Origin: Arctopsyche grandis
Taxonomy: Eukaryota > Arthropoda > Insecta > Trichoptera > Hydropsychidae
Direction of reading: 5' to 3'
Assembly: GCF_051622035.1 (NCBI RefSeq)
Contig: NC_135356.1
Coordinates: forward strand, 30,294,290 to 30,358,289
Length of the DNA stretch: 64,000 bases
The notes below the pieces were generated by a model, which saw only the letters and a list, made by a program, of their open reading frames with translations, was not told the origin of the DNA and did not search any database. Each line of letters starts with the position of its first letter. Within the stretch, counting starts at the first letter, position 1. The translations under genes were made by a program, and so were the position numbers. Below, piece by piece: positions 11,011 through 22,617 of this stretch.

Positions 11011-11130
11011 CACCCAGTGGTTCGCGAAAATCACGATCGGCGAACACGATTTCAAAACGTAGATTACAGTCACCCGACGTTTAGCAACAATTCACTGAAG
11101 ACTGTAATCTGCGTTACCCGCCGACAAAGT

Positions 11131-11362
11131 GTTATTAGTGTTGTGTTGAGTCATTAAAGATTTATAGTGTTTTTATTAAAAATTAGGTAGCTCAGTTTGG
11201 CCTCTGCACTTGATAGGCCAACTGTTCATATGCTATTGTCTCGACTCGTTCAGACATGTCCAGATGTTACAACAGTATAAGTGCAATCTCCACTTGAATG
11301 TTAACCCTTTGAATGCTGAGCAACGCCGATTGGCGTTTTGCCAACAAGTTCCATGGGTCCAT
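11131..11362 (+). repeat. Direct repeat flanking piggyBac relics, copy 2
   Basis: Copy of 10115-10346; similarity ends at CCATGGGTCCATG, after which the two copies hold different internal sequence. Confidence 0.85.
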
Positions 11363-11824
11363 GTTGTAATTTGAGCATGTACAAAGTAAACAAGAATACT
11401 ACCCGCTGAGTCTTTCCTGGTAGCATTGAAAATGGCTCGTGTAATCCGTGTGTCAATGTCTATAAAGACTGGTTTACATTGGAATTTCTGAATTTATAAC
11501 CACAGCAAAATTTCTCAACGGAAATCCCTAACTGCATTGTATTTTAGATAGTGGCTTGGCATTAAGATTGTGAGCATTACATTTTAACAACAATGAAGAA
11601 GATGTATTTAACAACAATGAAGACTTGTATATTGTTGCAAGATATATTAGAGAGTCCAAACACACCTTTACAAAACTCGAAATCCTCAACAGTAGTTATG
11701 TAGGGTTTGTTCGGATTAGCTACAATTTTTATACCTTCTTTCCATTGGATTTCTAAATAATTCTAGTTGGAAATGTTTTCAGCGTGGTGGGCTTTCAAAA
11801 GAAAAGACGTCAGCACTCAAAGGG
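11305..11824. mobile_element. piggyBac-type MITE
   Basis: Preceded by TTAA (11301-11304). It begins CCCTTTGAATGCTGAGC and ends GTCAGCACTCAAAGGG, followed by TTCA, probably a mutated TTAA. The 520 bp show no transposase, so it is non-autonomous. Confidence 0.8.
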
Positions 11825-11828
11825 TTCA

Positions 11829-12439
11829 AAAATTTCCGAACGGGAAGTAAAAGATGTAATTTGTATGTACGGCAAATCCACATATGTAAAAAGGCTTTTC
11901 AACATCTACTATAACGTTTGGCCCATCCTGGAAATATATACAGTTTGTGTTGTATTTATTAATAAAAAAATCGGCCCCGCCTTGAAAAACACTTGATTTG
12001 CTTATGGTTATGGTATATCTTTGAATCGGATACATGTATAAAGGGGCTAATTTAATGTTAGCAAAATAGTAGTAATGCTAGTAAGGCATCAAATAAAAGG
12101 AACACAAAGGAATCAAATAAAACGATTTGAAAGCAAAAAGTGTAGGAAAGTAGATATTTTTATATACATATAATATATAATATATGGTCGAGCTTTTGTG
12201 CATATTTGTATGTACTTTGTGCTTTGTATGTAAAGTGCTCGTATTCATAGCAACGTATGTATTGACGTTCGTATTGGTTTTTCCTCAATGGAATGATTTC
12301 TATTGTGTGTGGGATTTTCCGTGCAAGAGTTGTGGCGACAGATCGGAGCCGAGTTGGTGAGAATGCAGTGGAGTGAAGACATAAAACGAATAAACAAAAG
12401 CGAAGTTTACATTTGACAGTTGGCACAACTGAAAGTTGA
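11829..12439. other. Intergenic, no gene seen
   Basis: AT-rich; short ORFs on both strands lack recognisable features. Confidence 0.35.
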
Positions 12440-12755
12440 TTAACGAAGAGGCGTGTCAGGGTGCAGCGGATTTGACAGCGTGTTAGGCGGGGCCGCGTTG
12501 TCGCGACAGCTGGTATAGGGCGCGCGCCCCCGCTCGATCCGCTGGATTATTCCAGGGAGACTGCAGGCGCGGGATTGTGGGCGAGGCGTCGGAGACGAGA
12601 CCGCTTCCAATCTGGTAGCACGAACCGGACGCAAGCGCGCCAACGTCAACCATCCGCTCACACGGACACACTAAACGGCTGAGTGGCCAACTCGTCACAA
12701 CTCACCGACCGCTCCTACCATAGACTACGCCGTAAAATACCATCAATTCTCACGG
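12440..12755. other. GC-rich unassigned island
   Basis: About 300 bp of GC-rich, CpG-containing sequence in an AT-rich setting. Overlapping ORFs of 70-73 codons on the minus strand reflect composition. It could be a promoter, an old exon or a TE end; nothing decides. Confidence 0.35.
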
Positions 12756-12757
12756 AA

Positions 12758-12956
<199 letters not shown>

Positions 12957-13400
12957 GGTCACAAATTACTCGTCACAAAGTCACTAAAATCTCTATAACG
13001 GAACATCTGGCAGCCGAAAAGTCCATCATACTAACGACGATAACTATCATAGTATCGGGTAGCGTCCTGAGAGACCGTGTGACCGGGGTAAGTGGTTTTA
13101 AGGATTGGCGACAAGCTAAGTGCATGAAAGCTAAATACCCGAATACGTGACTATACAGTAGGTAGACAGATTAGACGTCCTGAGAGATCTACCCCTTATA
13201 AGGCGGTACGTAGGCGATATCAGGTCATTCTGGACTGAACACTGGCAATACGTGTATCTCCTTAATCATCAATAAATGCTGTGAGACGACTGTTGGCCTT
13301 TTACTTGGATCCTCCACCCACCCGTACGCAACAATAGTAACGAGAACTTGAGTGCCAAATATTGTGTATTCGCGATTTTCATGGCAAAAATTGTCTTTGT
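12957..13400. repeat. Interspersed repeat interrupted by a solo LTR
   Basis: GGTCACAAATTACTCGTCAC and the following text recur at 39155-39316. There the sequence runs on without the 13055-13333 insert. Confidence 0.85.
13055..13333 (+). mobile_element. Solo LTR
   Basis: A 279-bp insert between ATAGTA copies at 13049-13054 and 13334-13339. The homologous locus at 39246-39257 has one ATAGTA and no insert. It contains an AATAAA and ends ...GCAACA, as an LTR would. Its first bases (TCGGG) are not the usual TG. Confidence 0.75.
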
Positions 13401-13431
13401 TTTTAGATGTTGTCGCTATTAACTGAGGGGT

Positions 13432-13472
13432 GCGGGGGGTTTAACTAGCGGGGACGCAGTTAAACCCCCCGC
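13432..13472. other. Perfect GC-rich stem-loop
   Basis: Left arm GCGGGGGGTTTAACT (13432-13446) is exactly complementary to AGTTAAACCCCCCGC (13458-13472), with an 11-nt loop. Its role is unknown. Confidence 0.8.
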
Positions 13473-13601
13473 GTTTAAAAAAGGAAGGACGCAGCGGTCA
13501 GCAACCAATTTTTGTACAGTTTATGTATATGTAGAGTCTGTTCAAGAAACGAGCGACCTGGGTGACAGTATTAGTGTATATACATGCAGTGGTCATTAGT
13601 A

Positions 13602-13741
13602 GAGACCGGAATCTGAAGGGGCTGTTTATTGTTCAAAGATTGTAAATGCATTGTTAAAGGTTTGCCGAACCTTTTTTACAAAGGATTTACAACAATGGAA
13701 CAATAGGCGGCACGTTTCCGGCCCCTTCAGATTCCGACCTC
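13602..13741. mobile_element. TA-flanked MITE (Tc1/mariner type)
   Basis: 140 bp with inverted ends GAGACCGGAATCTGAAGGGG and GAGGTCGGAATCTGAAGGGG (complement of the right end), and TA on both sides (13600-13601, 13742-13743). The interior is also partly palindromic. Confidence 0.8.
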
Positions 13742-14104
13742 TAGTCATAAGTTTCGCTTCGGCGTTCGACGTAGGAGGACGTATCTTCGCTTTTTCATAC
13801 ACGGTGGTTACAAAGTTCCCAACACATAAGTAATATAAAAAAAATTGTTAGTTATTTTTTTCAACAATGTAAAAATATAGGTATAATACAGTCGTGCATG
13901 ATGTGGTGGTGCGGCATGTGCGCTCCGATATTTCTCTCCGCCAAAACCAGATAATAATCCGAAAAAACCCGGTGATTCCGTTTAAAAATTCCAGAAATAA
14001 ATAAATTAAAGAAATAAAAAAATAAAGAGATATAAATAAATTTAGATAAGAAAAAAGTTCCTTTTGTTTCATTTTTGAGAAAAACTTTAAAAAATTAATA
14101 TATA

Positions 14105-15000
14105 CAGACCCATGACAGGAAGTTCTAACCACTAGCGTAAAACTCGTTTTTGTCGATTTTGTTAAATTTTAGAACAGGAAATGAAACAAAACTTTTTATT
14201 ATACACGCATAATATATTCATCAATAATATTTATAAAAAAACTGTAAAAAACTAAAAACAGACCCATGACAGGAAGTTCTAACCACTAGCGTAAAACTCG
14301 TTTTTGTCGATTTTGTTAAATTTTAGAACAGGAAATGAAACAAAACTTTTTATTATACACGCATAATATATTCATCAATAATATTTATAAAAAAACTGTA
14401 ATTAACTTAATATTTAGTTGTCCCTCCCCTATTTGTTATAACAGCCCGAATTGATCTCTATGCATGACTGTATTGTTTTTTTTGTGTTTGAATTACTTTT
14501 TCCAAGTATATATTATTTTTTCTTTTAAATTATCTAACATAGTATTAGGGCTATTATAAAAATTACTTTTTAATACCCCCAACAATTTTCAATCGGATTT
14601 AAATCCGGTGAATAACCTGGCCATAACAAAATTCGAATATTTTTTGTGGTCAGGTACTTGTTAATTGTTTTGGCCGTGTGAAATCTTGCATAAAAATTTA
14701 ATTATGTGCATCCATCCTCTCCGATTCAAAATAAGGCAAAAATCCGTTCAACAATTTTTTTTTTGTATTGATCCTGCCCCAATGTACGGGTCCAGCCCCT
14801 TTTCCGCTAATAACGGACCACACCATACAGATGCATTATATTTTGTTGTTTGAATGGTGCATTCGTCGCTCAACTTCTCGGAAGGTCGTCTTCTGATGTA
14901 TTGGACAACATCTGTCATTGTCCTTAGAATTGTTTCGTCAGAGAAACAAACCTCTTCGACAAACAACATTTTTTTTCAATAATACATCGTTTAATCACAT
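14105..15000 (-). pseudogene. Tc1-like transposase relic with doubled terminal sequence
   Basis: On the minus strand the frames encode CFSDETIL (first catalytic Asp region), YIRRRPSEK, then WPGYSPDLNPIENCWG (third catalytic acidic residue) and a C-terminus ending GGTTKY, all typical of Tc1 transposases. Frameshifts separate the pieces and the N-terminal DNA-binding half is missing. The element end CAGACCCATGACAGG occurs twice, at 14105 and 14259, as a 154-bp tandem duplication. The copy at 62990-63890 has the same damage. Confidence 0.8.
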
Positions 15001-15119
15001 ATAAAATTATTATTATAATCTTATTTATTTGTAAAACAGTAATTCAACTTAATTATTAAAACACAAAAATCATGATTTTGATCGTATTATATGTAAGTAT
15101 AAATTGTAGGTAATTCTCT

Positions 15120-16180
15120 AGGTTAAACCTTTAGCCCCATGCCTAAAATTTTAATATAAAATGCGTTAGTTGTTGATATTATTAATTTATTTATTAAAAA
15201 CGTATATACATATATTTTATATTAATGGAAATTTATATTTTTTAGACGATAAAAGTTATTGTCAACGTTATGTTATGGACAGGCAAGCTTACAGTAATAT
15301 CATTAAAGACCTTGAATTCTACGAATTGCGCGTGATCGCTTTTGCGGAATAGTCCGCTTACCGTTTATAAAATAGCAAATCTGTCATATAAAAATAATAA
15401 TTTTTTCTTCTGTTATTGATCTGATGGTATAGTACAATGGAAGTTAGGAAATACCTTAGTATATTGACGAAATGTTTACACGCTATGCAATAGAATAAAG
15501 AGTTAAAAAAAGCTTGTAAATAAAAAGACATGGTCTCAAAATACAGAGCTATGGTTGAAAAGTGTGACGTCACGCATTGTTAACGTCAGCGCTTTGACGT
15601 TTTGCTTTCCGTTCAGAATATCGACTTTTGATACAATTTCCTCAACTTATTATTTATTTAAAATTATTTTTTCTCTTATCTGAAATCAATTTCATTCGAT
15701 TAACATTCGATTACATTAGCCCTGCGACATAACCGTGTACATATATTGTAATTGTTTCAAATTTCCATTCATAAATGTCATACTATATCAATATTTTTAT
15801 CCAAAATCGATCGATAAATCAATTTAAAAAAGATATACTACATACATGTATATTTTTATGGTTTAAAGCTTGACTTTTCTAACGACTTGACTAAGGAATA
15901 ATATTCAATAATAAAAAAGGATTTCGAACCTCCTCCTCTTCTTCGATTGAAACATTTTTTTTCTCGCTTACCATTGTAATGTGGATGCTCTCCCAAATAC
16001 TCACCCCACACGTATTATTGCTAGCATATGTATGTATGTCTATTTGAAACACACGTCTCAAATCTCAACATTACTCTATTTTTCTACTAATGATAATATT
16101 GTCAACCCCACAAAGATCTTTATTGCCAACGTATGTTTCTATCCAGATTTTAAGTTATTGTTGTCTTAACAGCACGCACA
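15120..16180 (+). repeat. 1-kb interspersed repeat of unknown class
   Basis: Shares sequence with 22618-23523 and 60730-61750 (both reverse) and with fragments at 8788-8935 and 19425-19665. It carries no coding sequence and no clear terminal repeats that I can define. Confidence 0.75.
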
Positions 16181-16194
16181 TTGTCTTAACTCCA

Positions 16195-16272
16195 CGCTAA
16201 TTAAATAATATAATCATTTGACAAAATCTGTGACTATAATATTCTACACCATCTCCTACTTGTCCCCGTAAC
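16195..16272 (+). mobile_element. LTR 3'-end fragment
   Basis: ATTTGACAAAATCTGTGACT through CTTGTCCCCGTAACA matches the ends of the LTR pieces at 50094-50336 and 54594-54844. Confidence 0.75.
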
Positions 16273-17810
16273 AACCACAAGGAGCAAACTTAATTAGAAA
16301 TGACATATTTACTAGAATAAATTTATTGAAAGTATACTTTATGACTTATACTTATTTGTTGTTTTAAACCATGACTACCTATATATATACATATGTGTTA
16401 GAGGAATATAAAAAATAAAATTCAATAATGATGCACGCATACCGGCTGAGAACCTTTTCGATACAAGTTTGAGCACTAATGTAAGGAAACTCGCTCAAGT
16501 TATTGTTCAAAATTTTTTTTTGTATAATATCACTATAAGTATAAACATAAAATATCAGCCATTGTTAAATGCGTCTGAATGGAATATAGATTGAGAAAAA
16601 TGTTTTAGCATCTTTAAATATATTTATTATATATCGTTTATAAAAATGTTAAATGTGAGTGAGTACCTTGGGGAATATATAACCCAATTATATCTAGTTT
16701 TTTTTAAATCAATGATTCCTGTCCGTACATTATAAAGATGTGTGTAATAAGTGTTTTGTCAAACAAACAATTTTTTTAAATGGTTTTTATTTATATACAT
16801 ACATATAACAGTTATATTCACATATGACACATTAAAGTTTGTATATTATGGGTAATAGACCTACTTAAAATGTGAATGAATTCGATCTATATATCAACCT
16901 ATTACCAATCCTTGTAAATGTTCAAAATACATTTAATACATAATATTAATTAAAGACTATCTAAAGTTGATGTACCGAAACAACGGATTCAAAAGATAGT
17001 GCACTCGGTGAATCTTCCATGTTGAATTCTTCTGAAAAAACGAAATAGTAGAGATATTGATTTAAGTACTTTTAAAATGATGTAGCAAGACTCCGTTTCT
17101 ACTTATATGTACATACATTTTTGTGAAAAATCTCCAATGACCTCACGTCAGAGCAGTCCTGTCTTCAGAACAGCAGAGTCGAAGCAGCAGTCTTCGGAAA
17201 TGATTTTCACCAGATGTACCGAAGAATGTGAGTATCGAAACAGCGGATTCAAAAGATAGTCCAATTAGACCACCATTTCTTCATCTGGAAAAGATATTTA
17301 TTAATTTTGATATCAAATATTTTAATGTATTATGTATGGCACGTGAAATATTGAAGTGTACTTACTTGCACGTGCTACATAGCTAACACTGAAGCTTTTT
17401 CCTTTGTCCCAAAGTATTGATCGCGACCTTGGGGCGTATCTCATTATTCGACCACGTCGTATAGTCTCCAATCTTCACCTCATATTTCGCTCTGTTGTTT
17501 TAGTAATAAAATTATTAATGTGAGGTAATACCAAAAGTCTTTCGTTTTTATATATTGTAGATCACTTATGGCGCGTGAAATATTCAAGTGCACTCCCTCG
17601 CACCTACCGGCTAACACTGAAGCTACATATGTCATATTTATTGATCGCGTACCCAAGCGTAAAAAATTGCCAGTTAAAATAAAAGCGCCACATGTAATTA
17701 CATTCGAAGGCTGTTATCACTGGTAAACGGATTATTCTGCAAAAATCTCGATCACAGAACATCTAGCACTCGAGTTCTCGTTAAGGCAATATTTCGCATG
17801 GGTGAATTTC
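16273..17810. other. AT-rich sequence with exon-like repeats; LINE empty site
   Basis: Around 16731-16735 lies the intact, uninterrupted version of the site that holds the LINE at 57518-60159. At 16975-17035 and 17225-17290 are two minus-strand units sharing ACTATCTTTTGAATCCG behind pyrimidine-AG acceptor-like sequence. They could be exon remnants, but no protein is recognised. Confidence 0.5.
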
Positions 17811-18562
17811 AGTGGCGGCTCGTGATAATTTTTAATGGCGGGGCTGCACTGAAAAGATGTCTAAAAAATGTCACCATAATTGTTGTATCATGTCATAACA
17901 GGACAAAATAAGCACAATTTTTGTATTATTGAAAAAAAAACTAGAAAAATTGAAAAATAGCTTCTATTTAAAATTAAATTCCATTCTTCGGTTTTTAAGT
18001 GCTACAAATTTATCAATGACTTTTTTATTAAAATCCGGTATTTCCCCAATCATTTATTTTTCTAAGCTTATCATAGCCAATGCGGTTAATCTATCCTGCC
18101 CCATTGAATTTCTCAAAAACGATTCAATTCTGTTAAGAGCTGAAAAACATCTTTCCGGTTCTGCTGTGGTCATAGGAGTTGTGACAATTATTTTTGAAAC
18201 GGAAAACACCTCTATAAGCGAATTTTCAACACCCGTATCACGAAACAAATTATATATTTTATAAACACTGTTAATATTTTTAAATTGATGAAGTTCATAC
18301 AATGCCTGTAATTCCGTTTTTAGACGTTGTTTATCTAGCATTGGGTATGCTTTAACGGTTTCGTCGACTTCTATATATCTGAAATTAAATATTAGTGTAT
18401 AAACAAGGGGAAAATAATTTTGCAGCAGACAAATGATTTGTGAACTTAAACCGCTCTTCAATTTGACAAGCGATATAATCACACACTTCTATTGCTGCGA
18501 TTAAATTGTTCTTTGTGCAATATTTTATCCTTTTTTGAGGAGGAAAATAATTTAAATTATTA
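17811..18562 (-). pseudogene. hAT transposase relic (ZMYM1-like C-terminus)
   Basis: The minus strand encodes the hAT dimerisation region: VTTPMTTAEPERCFSALNRI then SFLRNSMGQDRLTALAM, and after a frameshift GEIPDFNKKVIDKFVALKNRR. Upstream, in another frame, is CDYIACQIEERFKFTNHLSA, matching the region before it in ZMYM1-like hAT transposases. At least two frameshifts inactivate it. The tip CAGTGGCGGCTCGTGA at 17811 is hAT-like and resembles that of the 22100-22295 MITE. The catalytic N-terminal part is absent; a Helitron-like element begins next to it. Confidence 0.75.
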
Positions 18563-18564
18563 AT

Positions 18565-19413
18565 GTCATCAAATCATGGGGCGCAACCGTCATCGAACAA
18601 ATGATTCGATTTTTTTTCGATTCATAGGCGCCGATTTGATTTTTTTCGATTCAATGGATTCAAAATATCTAGAAATTTTACTAAAATATTGTGTATCTAT
18701 ACCTATAAATATTGATATTTGAAGAATATTTGAATATAAAATTAGATTAAATAAATAAAAAAAGCGGGGTCGCAAGGGGCGCAAGGGGTGCATTTTCATG
18801 GGGCCCCGAAGGGGGCGCATTCTCATGGGGTGCAGAGGGGCGAAGCCCTTAACAGAAATTGTTTATGGAGACGCAGAGGGGCGAAGCCCTAAACGGCAAT
18901 TGCTAATGGGGGCGTAGAGGGGCGAAGCCCTAAACGGCAATTGCTCATGGGGGCGCCGAGGGCGAAGCCCTAGAAGGCAAAGGCTGAAGGGGCGCCGAGG
19001 GCGAAGCCTTAGATGGCAAAGGCTTAGGGGGGCACCAAAAAAAATTTTTTGATTTTTTTTTTTTTTTAATTAAATGTTTACTATTAGATTATTATTCATG
19101 TTTAAGCACTTTATGGGGCGCAGCCTTCAACTAACCAATGATTCGATTTATTTTTTTTCAATTCATAGGCGCCGATTCGACTTATTTTTTAAAGGCCAAA
19201 GGCTCAGGGGGGCGCCGAGGGCGAAGCCCTAGAAGACAAAGGCTCAGGGGGCGTGGAGGGCGAAGCCCTAGAAGGCAAAGGCTCAGGGAGCGCCGTGGGC
19301 GAAGCCCTAAAAGGAAAAAAAAAAAAATTTTAAGTAAAATGTTTACTATTAGATTAGTCATGTTTAAGCGGTTTATATTATAAATACTGAGCGAAGCCGG
19401 GTAATACAGCTAG
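18565..19413 (+). mobile_element. Rearranged Helitron-like element
   Basis: Contains two copies of the Helitron head motif (ATGATTCGATTT then ATAGGCGCCGATT, at 18600 and 19138), hairpin-array units (GGGCGAAGCCC), and the standard 3' end GCGAAGCCGGGTAATACAG then CTAG (19410-19413) and T. The 5' TC end is not preserved, and one head/tail set appears nested in another. Confidence 0.65.
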
Positions 19414-19424
19414 TATAAAATATA

Positions 19425-19724
19425 TATATACGTCTTCGATAAATAAATTAATAATATCAACAACTAACGTATTTTATATTAAAATTTTAGGCATGGGGCT
19501 AAAGGTTTATCCTAGAGAATTACCTACAATTTATACTTACATATAAAACGATCAAAATCATGCATTTTGTGTTTTAATAATTAAGTTAAATTACTGTTTT
19601 ACAAATAAATAAGCTTATAATAATAATTTTATATCTGATTAAACGTTATATTATTGAAAAAAATGTGTGTATATTACAAATTAGGTATGGCCCCCACCCT
19701 GCCAATTTTCTTGATCCGCCCCTG
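19425..19724 (-). repeat. Interspersed repeat fragment and hAT-like tip
   Basis: 19425-19665 matches 61700-61885 joined to 62965-63000, without the TRIM. It is followed by sequence ending TTGATCCGCCCCTG, which resembles a hAT end (complement CAGGGGCGGATCAAG). Confidence 0.55.
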
Positions 19725-20744
19725 CACCTATTAGATACTATTTGAAAAAAAATTATCAATTATGTGGTTTTTTTTCTTCTAGTATTTTCCTACTTAGCAT
19801 ACATACATACATACATATATTTTGATTAAATCTGAAATTTCATATATTTCACATGGATAAAATCAGAATTTTTGTGTTAATTGTGAATTTTAATTTAGAT
19901 AACGTATAATAATATTTTTAATACATTTAAGGCCCTATAAAAACGGGCGGAGGACAAGCGGGGTAAGTTACTTACATATGTGATTCATGTACTCCCCTAC
20001 AAATATATCAAATTAAAGGGGAGTACATAAATAAATCAAAGAGAGAAGGAGGGCATCCGATTTTACAGGCAGTGCAAATATGTGCAATGCACACAGGGGG
20101 CCGAAAGAAATGAGTCGAAAAAATTATATTCCTCAAAAAATACGAAGCAAGACATCGTACTTTTTAAAATGCGTTTAGGTTGTCTTGTTGTATACTTGTG
20201 AATTAATGTTGCAAGTTACAACTTGTACACACCCGAACTATAATTCGCGGAAATAACGGGATAGCAGGTATAGCTTAGGTCCGCATAGAGCTAGATCTTT
20301 AAGTTCTATTATCTCTGCGACTGCCAGATGTATTTCTTCAAGGATGTCGAGTATTGGTTGGTCTTCGAGAGAACAATGTCCTAGATGTGGGATCGGGGGT
20401 AAAAACACTATATTTTTATGAATGACCTTGAAAACGTTCAGTCTCTCTTGTCGTCTGGCCCTGTTCAAAACTAAACGCTTTGGTTGTCTTGATTAATTTT
20501 TATTGTGATAAAAAATTTCAAAAATATTTGTACCTATATATCACAAGGTAAGATTTTTGCACTACTCGCATGCGCTGATTTATACAAATGCTGATCAAAT
20601 TAAAGAGCGGCCGACAGACGGTCAAACTCCTAGGCGTGACCCTGATTAGAGGCCACAATTTTGATTTGGAAGATCACAGCCCCTTTATTTTAACTGGCAA
20701 TGTTATTCGCCCGGTTGACCGATCGATAATCCGAGACAAAGCCT
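19725..20744. other. Intergenic, unassigned ORF
   Basis: A 76-codon minus-strand ORF at 20238-20468 and a 60-codon plus-strand ORF at 20588-20770 show no recognised motif. The rest is AT-rich. Confidence 0.35.
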
Positions 20745-20880
20745 TCAAAAGCTTCAGTGCTAGCCGGTAGGTGCGAGTGAGTGCACTTGAATATTTCACG
20801 TACCTTAAGTGATCTACAATATATAAAAACGAGACTTTTGGTATTACCTCCTATTAATAATTTTATTACTAGCATCAAAA
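20745..20880 (+). repeat. Copy of repeat also at 56620-56760 and 17480-17640
   Basis: GCTTCAGTGCTAGCCGGTAG through ATTAATAATTTTATTACTA matches both copies in the large inverted duplication. Downstream, GC-richer sequence includes a short tandem CTGACCTGCTG array at about 21042-21081. Confidence 0.75.
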
Positions 20881-21930
20881 TGAAATCTGTGCTGCATCGA
20901 ACCGGAGCGCATGGGAGCGCCGCTCCCTTTCGTGAAATCAAGAAACGTAGCGCTTCCATTCATGAAAATTTCCAAGACTACCCCGCAGAGACACCATCTT
21001 TGAAATCACAAAGAAAATCCAGGCCACGATGCGACGCGTGTTGACCTGCTGACTGCTGACCTGCTGACCTGCTGACCTGCCGATGACGAGCTCTATCACA
21101 TCCACAACAAGAAGCAAAAAATGCGTCGCATCGGGGCGTTGTCCCAAGAGGGCGCCAAAATGATGTTAATGTTCAAAAAATATTATAAATTTTTAGCTAT
21201 ATTATATCATTTCAATTATGTAAAAAAATAAAAATAAAATTATATTCTTTTTATTGTATGTATTTTATAAAATAAATTTAAAATTGCGATAACATTTAAT
21301 TTAGTTTCATTTTTACCATACACATATATCTACGAATAACTATTATACATATATACAGACATGAATAAAAAATTTAAATGGCTTTTTTTTTGGAAATTGT
21401 ATTTTTTGGCCCCTAAGAGAAAATTAAATTCCGTCATTTTAAAAATCAAAATCAACATTTTACAAATCAAAATCAAATTTACCACAATACAACTCAGTTA
21501 AACCTTAACCTAAGCTTAAGCGCAAGTGATTATGAAAATCTAATTATTTACTCAGTGACTCGTAATTTGAAAAAAATATACAAAGATCAGCTCGATATAC
21601 TCGCTTACTCAGCGAGTAAGTAAAATTGTTTATAAATGTTTTATAAATTTTTATTAGGTAAGTCTCGAGTGTCTCTAGTAAATTACATATAAGGAAGATA
21701 ATGTATAAGGACATAGATCACTTGAAGCGTTATGAATAGAAGCGAAAGGCTAATGACAAACTATACTTTATGCGTGGTTCAGGAGCAACACACGCGACTC
21801 TACAAGTGTATAAATAAATATATTTTTTTTATATACCCCGGGTAATAAAGCTATTACTTTATATAAATAAATTTTATATTTTATATATTAGATCATTTGA
21901 ATAAAAGATTCAATTAGAGAAATATGTATG
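20881..21930. other. Unassigned, mostly AT-rich
   Basis: 20881-21170 is of balanced composition but no domain is recognised in any frame. 21171-21930 is AT-rich with nothing identifiable. Confidence 0.35.
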
Positions 21931-21935
21931 GTGTT

Positions 21936-22400
21936 ACGGGGACGAGTAGGAGATTATAATAATTAAAAACATAATTTTGATATGCTTATATTATATTTTC
22001 CAAAGCAGTTTGTATTTACAGTAATAAGCTTATACTATTTACGTATAATCACAAGTACTAGTTACTTATTAAACAGTTCAATCACAAGTTAATAGTTAGC
22101 AGTATCGGCTCGTGAGAATTCATAGTAGAGGTTGATTATGGTCAACGGTGATTAAAAGAAAACAAAAATAGCGTGCATATGTACTATACTAGTAGGCTGC
22201 AGCCCCGCAGCCCATGCCGACGACAAAAATAGCATGAATTTGTATTGTACAGGAAGGTCTGCAGCCCCGCAGCCCATATGGACGAGCCGCCACTGCTAGT
22301 TAGGCAGTTAAATCGCAAGTTACTAGGTAGGCTGTTTAATCGCAAGTGCCTTAACAAAGGGCTGGTGGTTGTATATGTATGTATATCAAATCAACCAATC
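21936..22400 (-). mobile_element. LTR fragment (same family as 50094-50336), interrupted by a hAT MITE
   Basis: Starts GTTACGGGGACGAGTAGGAG, the complement of the LTR 3' end. It continues with degenerate copies of CTAGTTAGGCAGTTTAATC and related LTR text either side of the insert at 22100-22295. Confidence 0.65.
22100..22295. mobile_element. Non-autonomous hAT element with 8-bp TSD
   Basis: Begins CAGTATCGGCTCGTG and ends ACGAGCCGCCACTG (complement CAGTGGCGGCTCGT). The flanks are ATAGTTAG (22092-22099) and CTAGTTAG (22296-22303), 7 of 8 identical. It contains two copies of GCAGCCCCGCAGCCCAT. Size and tips suit a hAT MITE related to the relic at 17811. Confidence 0.8.
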
Positions 22401-22403
22401 AGA

Positions 22404-22617
22404 GAACAGTGAAACATATGTATGTATGTCTAAATCCGAATATAGCTAGAGTTTAACTTTGAAACAAAGTATTTTAATAACAATCTGGGGGAAGAAGTAA
22501 TACAACTTAAGTTTTTACATACATATGTATGTGTGATATACAGGGTTTATGTAATAAGTATGCTAGGGGAGAAGTCAATAAATCGTAGTCGTAAGACCAT
22601 GGCAAAGGTTAAAAGTG
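22404..22617. other. Intergenic, no gene seen
   Basis: Contains CATATGTATGTATG runs; nothing else recognised. Confidence 0.35.

Larger units (their letters stand above)
13978..17825 (-). repeat. Inverted segmental duplication, left copy
   Basis: The reverse complement of 56405-64000 without the LINE and TRIM insertions found there. The same ordered series of older repeats is present: Tc1 relic, 1-kb interspersed repeat, LTR end, exon-like repeats, hAT tip. The right copy reaches the window end, so the duplication may extend beyond what is visible. Confidence 0.9.
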
